Notes under the pieces: generated by a model
The model's database searches: none
What the model was told of the DNA's origin: nothing
The model's input: the letters and a program-made list of their open reading frames with translations, nothing else
From: UBA60 sp964587885
Lineage (GTDB): Archaea > Thermoplasmatota > Poseidoniia > Poseidoniales > Poseidoniaceae
Direction: 5' to 3'
NCBI GenBank assembly: GCA_964587885.1
Contig: CAZPME010000009.1
Span: forward strand, 1-64,000
DNA: 64,000 nucleotides
Shown: piece after piece, positions 62,039 to 64,000 of the stretch
Layout of the letters: each line of letters begins with the position of its first letter
Numbering within the stretch: the first letter of the stretch is position 1
Made by a program: the position numbers and the translations under genes

Positions 62039-64000
62039 ATGGCGGAATTGCCTCGCGGGTCAGTATTAGAGACACGTCGAGGGGGCCCAGATGTACTTCG
62101 GACTCTAGTTCGGGATTTCTTTTCCGATTCCCAAGAAGGATACATTCGAATCGAACGAAAACCAAAGGATGATTTGCCTCGTATCGGTCAAATTATTTTG
62201 AGTAATGGAGAGCCATTATCCGCTATTCATGAACAAAGTGCAGTATTATTTTCACTTCCCGCCCTTCTAGAAATTGAAGAAGATGCTGTCTTCATTGATG
62301 CACTACTGACTGTGGTAGTAGACGTGGACGTCGCCCATATTGACAGCCTATTTCCCGATGCTAGACTCCACATTGATACCGTTTGGTCAAGTGAATTGCC
62401 AGAATCTGTTGGTCAGAGATGGTGGCTAAATCGAGAAGTACGGTCGACGACTTGGGCCAAGGCAAACGAAAATACCCTGCCTGAAATTGAGACTGTGGTC
62501 GAAGCACCCGAATTTATTCAGCGCGCTGCCGAAGTTAGGAGAGCGCAAATGCAGGGTGAATTATGTGGCGAATTAACTCCAGGTCAAGTTCTATTACTCG
62601 ACGCTACAGATAATCACAATTCTTTCAAATTGGCTTCTGAATTAGCACTTCTCGGACGCCCTGTGTTGGTGTTATCAAGAGTTCACAAGGAACGGTTAGT
62701 GGTTGAGTATGGGCTTCCGAGTGAGTCTTGTTGGTGGCTGACTGAGCGAGCAACCGGTGAAGAACAATCATGTGGTGCAGGTTTGGAAGATATTACTCGT
62801 ACAATTACAGATTTTCTCTGGGGTAATCTACGCGCAATCGTAATTCTTGACGGCCTAGAATTCCTTGCAAGTGTGCACGGTGTAGAGCGAACATTTGGCT
62901 TCCTACGCCGATTAGTCGATACCTTCCATGATAGTGATGATGCGCTAATGATTCCTGTCGATCTATTGGCTTGGGAAGAAAAAGACCGGCGCCTATTAAT
63001 TCGTGAAACTGAATCCGCTAGCAATGCTCAAGTTGAATTTTGGTTAGCAGATGCAAGTAACTTAGCAATGCATCCGCTATGCGCTCCACCGACTGATGAA
63101 GAAGTCGCTTGGATTGAAGAAGCACTAAAAAATGCCGACTCATTGCGGAAAAAGGCAACTTCTGCTGGAACTCAAGATGTGGCTCGTGGCTTAGCCAACC
63201 GGTTCTCAGCGGGTGACTTCGCACAAGAGTGGTTGCAGGATGAGGAAGTGAACGTGGAAGTACCACAAACGGATGAACCCGCTGACGATTGGGTGCCAAC
63301 TTTTCATTCGGCCAAACGTGATGATTCACTGACACAATCCATTCTTTCCTCAATCAGCGACGAAGAAGAGGAATCTGAGGATGAGGTTGCTATGGACGAA
63401 AACCAAGACGAAGTTCCCAAACTTCGCATCCCTCACCGACTTGGTAAAAGGCGTGAAATTAGATCTTCTTCCAAAACAACTACTCTTTCTCACCAAACTC
63501 GACGAGATGAATTGAATGCAGCTGTAACCCGTGCCAATGAGGTCGATGTAGCAATTCTCGACCGTAAATCTTCTCTTTTAGATAATCGCTTGGCTAAAGC
63601 CAAGCAAGCACTGCATGCAATCGAAGTAGCCAGTTCAATGTCGGCAGAAATAATCAACTCTAAACAATTACCAATTTCAAATGCGGATATCGCTCGCGAA
63701 CGAAAACTTGGAGAATGGGAACAAGCGGTTAGTGCGGCCAGTAGCCTTCCGGCTAACAAAATCCCAAGTGATCCCTTTGAGCACCAATCTTGGGTAGCGG
63801 CAATGCACAATGCAGCCTCACCCCACAGTTCTAACTTGTCTTTACCTGTAGAGCTTGGACCTATGACATCGAGACCAGGTGTCGAAATCTCCACCGAGAC
63901 AAAAGGTCGAGACAGTGCAAGCCGTGGGCAAAAAGATATGTCGATATCTGCAATTTCACGACGTGTTGCTATCGCTGACGAGGTGCGTAATACCTCCGGC
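62039..64000 (+). CDS. DUF835 protein with N-terminal DUF2226-like domain, 3' partial
   Basis: The frame is open from ATG 62039 to the window end (654 codons) without a stop, so the gene continues beyond. Residues 1-85 resemble an archaeal DUF2226-like domain (EGYIRIERKPKDDLPRIGQI). Residues about 178-324 form a DUF835 domain: a VLLLDATDNHNSFKLASELA opening, RPVLVLSRVHKERL, a central WWLTERATGEE and RAIVILDGLEFLASVHGV. The rest (about 330-654) is hydrophilic and partly coiled-coil-like around residues 490-535. The DUF835 family is archaeal and its function unknown. A GGGATGG stretch upstream of the ATG may be a ribosome binding site. Confidence 0.82.
   Translation, partial: MAELPRGSVLETRRGGPDVLRTLVRDFFSDSQEGYIRIERKPKDDLPRIGQIILSNGEPLSAIHEQSAVLFSLPALLEIEEDAVFIDALLTVVVDVDVAHIDSLFPDARLHIDTVWSSELPESVGQRWWLNREVRSTTWAKANENTLPEIETVVEAPEFIQRAAEVRRAQMQGELCGELTPGQVLLLDATDNHNSFKLASELALLGRPVLVLSRVHKERLVVEYGLPSESCWWLTERATGEEQSCGAGLEDITRTITDFLWGNLRAIVILDGLEFLASVHGVERTFGFLRRLVDTFHDSDDALMIPVDLLAWEEKDRRLLIRETESASNAQVEFWLADASNLAMHPLCAPPTDEEVAWIEEALKNADSLRKKATSAGTQDVARGLANRFSAGDFAQEWLQDEEVNVEVPQTDEPADDWVPTFHSAKRDDSLTQSILSSISDEEEESEDEVAMDENQDEVPKLRIPHRLGKRREIRSSSKTTTLSHQTRRDELNAAVTRANEVDVAILDRKSSLLDNRLAKAKQALHAIEVASSMSAEIINSKQLPISNADIARERKLGEWEQAVSAASSLPANKIPSDPFEHQSWVAAMHNAASPHSSNLSLPVELGPMTSRPGVEISTETKGRDSASRGQKDMSISAISRRVAIADEVRNTSG

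Overview
The window is a densely coded chromosomal segment from an archaeon, most likely a planktonic marine Thermoplasmatota close to Candidatus Poseidoniales (Marine Group II). That placement is inferred from gene content, not from a marker phylogeny. Archaeal signatures are a separate GMP synthase ATP-PPase subunit, an archaeosine-type tRNA-guanine transglycosylase with a PUA end, a CTP-dependent riboflavin kinase, archaeal NadM, a ThiN-fused thiamine regulator (ThiR), a COG1784 TctA-like permease and a DUF835 protein. They sit beside genes more typical of aerobic bacteria: GrpE, a complete SUF operon, a two-subunit glycine decarboxylase, thymidine phosphorylase and TruA. Many start codons follow AGGTGA-like ribosome binding sites and many neighbours overlap by 1 to 4 bases (ATGA, GTGA, TGATG). 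No stretch longer than about 300 bases lacks a gene.

Layout. 1-9.2 kb, plus strand: end of a TctA-like permease, a 1657-residue surface protein (six lamin-tail-like units, a two-HKD phospholipase D domain, calcium repeats, one membrane anchor), a YccA/Bax inhibitor protein, a 2-oxoglutarate oxygenase, thymidine phosphorylase and tRNA-Asn. 9.4-18.3 kb, minus strand: surface subtilase, GMP synthase subunit B, PurE, two unknown genes, then GcvPB and GcvPA. 18.4-25.6 kb: a degenerate extended SDR, a 1202-residue propeller/thrombospondin-3 surface protein containing a 10-N assembly gap, GcvT and a group II PLP decarboxylase. 25.7-30.1 kb: thiR plus a thiamine ABC transporter (thiB, thiP, thiQ), followed by a PAP2 protein.

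30.9-41.5 kb: a TlpA-CcdA thiol-redox fusion, a COG2108 radical SAM protein coupled to PdxT, a class V aminotransferase with NadM, GrpE coupled to an unknown gene, a DRG-type GTPase with TGS domain, and two exported unknown proteins. 41.5-46.8 kb: the Fe-S operon sufC-B-D-S-E-T on the minus strand, with a NifU-domain protein diverging from it. 47.4-56.2 kb: tRNA-guanine transglycosylase, two ATPase/permease pairs of ABC-2 type exporters (one permease has calcium-type repeats in its outer loop), a weakly CrtC-like protein and a PH-domain membrane protein. 56.3-64 kb: a TPR-like protein, TruA, RibK, a PqqB-like hydrolase, a Kbl-type PLP acyltransferase, two unknown membrane proteins and the start of a DUF835 protein that runs off the window.

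How the genes fit together: glycine metabolism (GcvPA, GcvPB, GcvT, probably Kbl), PLP supply (PdxT) with several PLP enzymes, purine synthesis (PurE, GMP synthase), Fe-S assembly, and vitamin acquisition (thiamine import under ThiR). GcvH, lipoamide dehydrogenase, PdxS, DnaK/DnaJ and the GMP synthase glutaminase subunit are not in the window. A recurring theme is a calcium-type cell-surface proteome. The most unusual signals are a tRNA-guanine transglycosylase that has lost all four zinc ligands together, a family of short GC-rich hairpins with an invariant ccTACgg centre next to stop or start codons, and thrombospondin-3-like repeats inside an ABC exporter loop.
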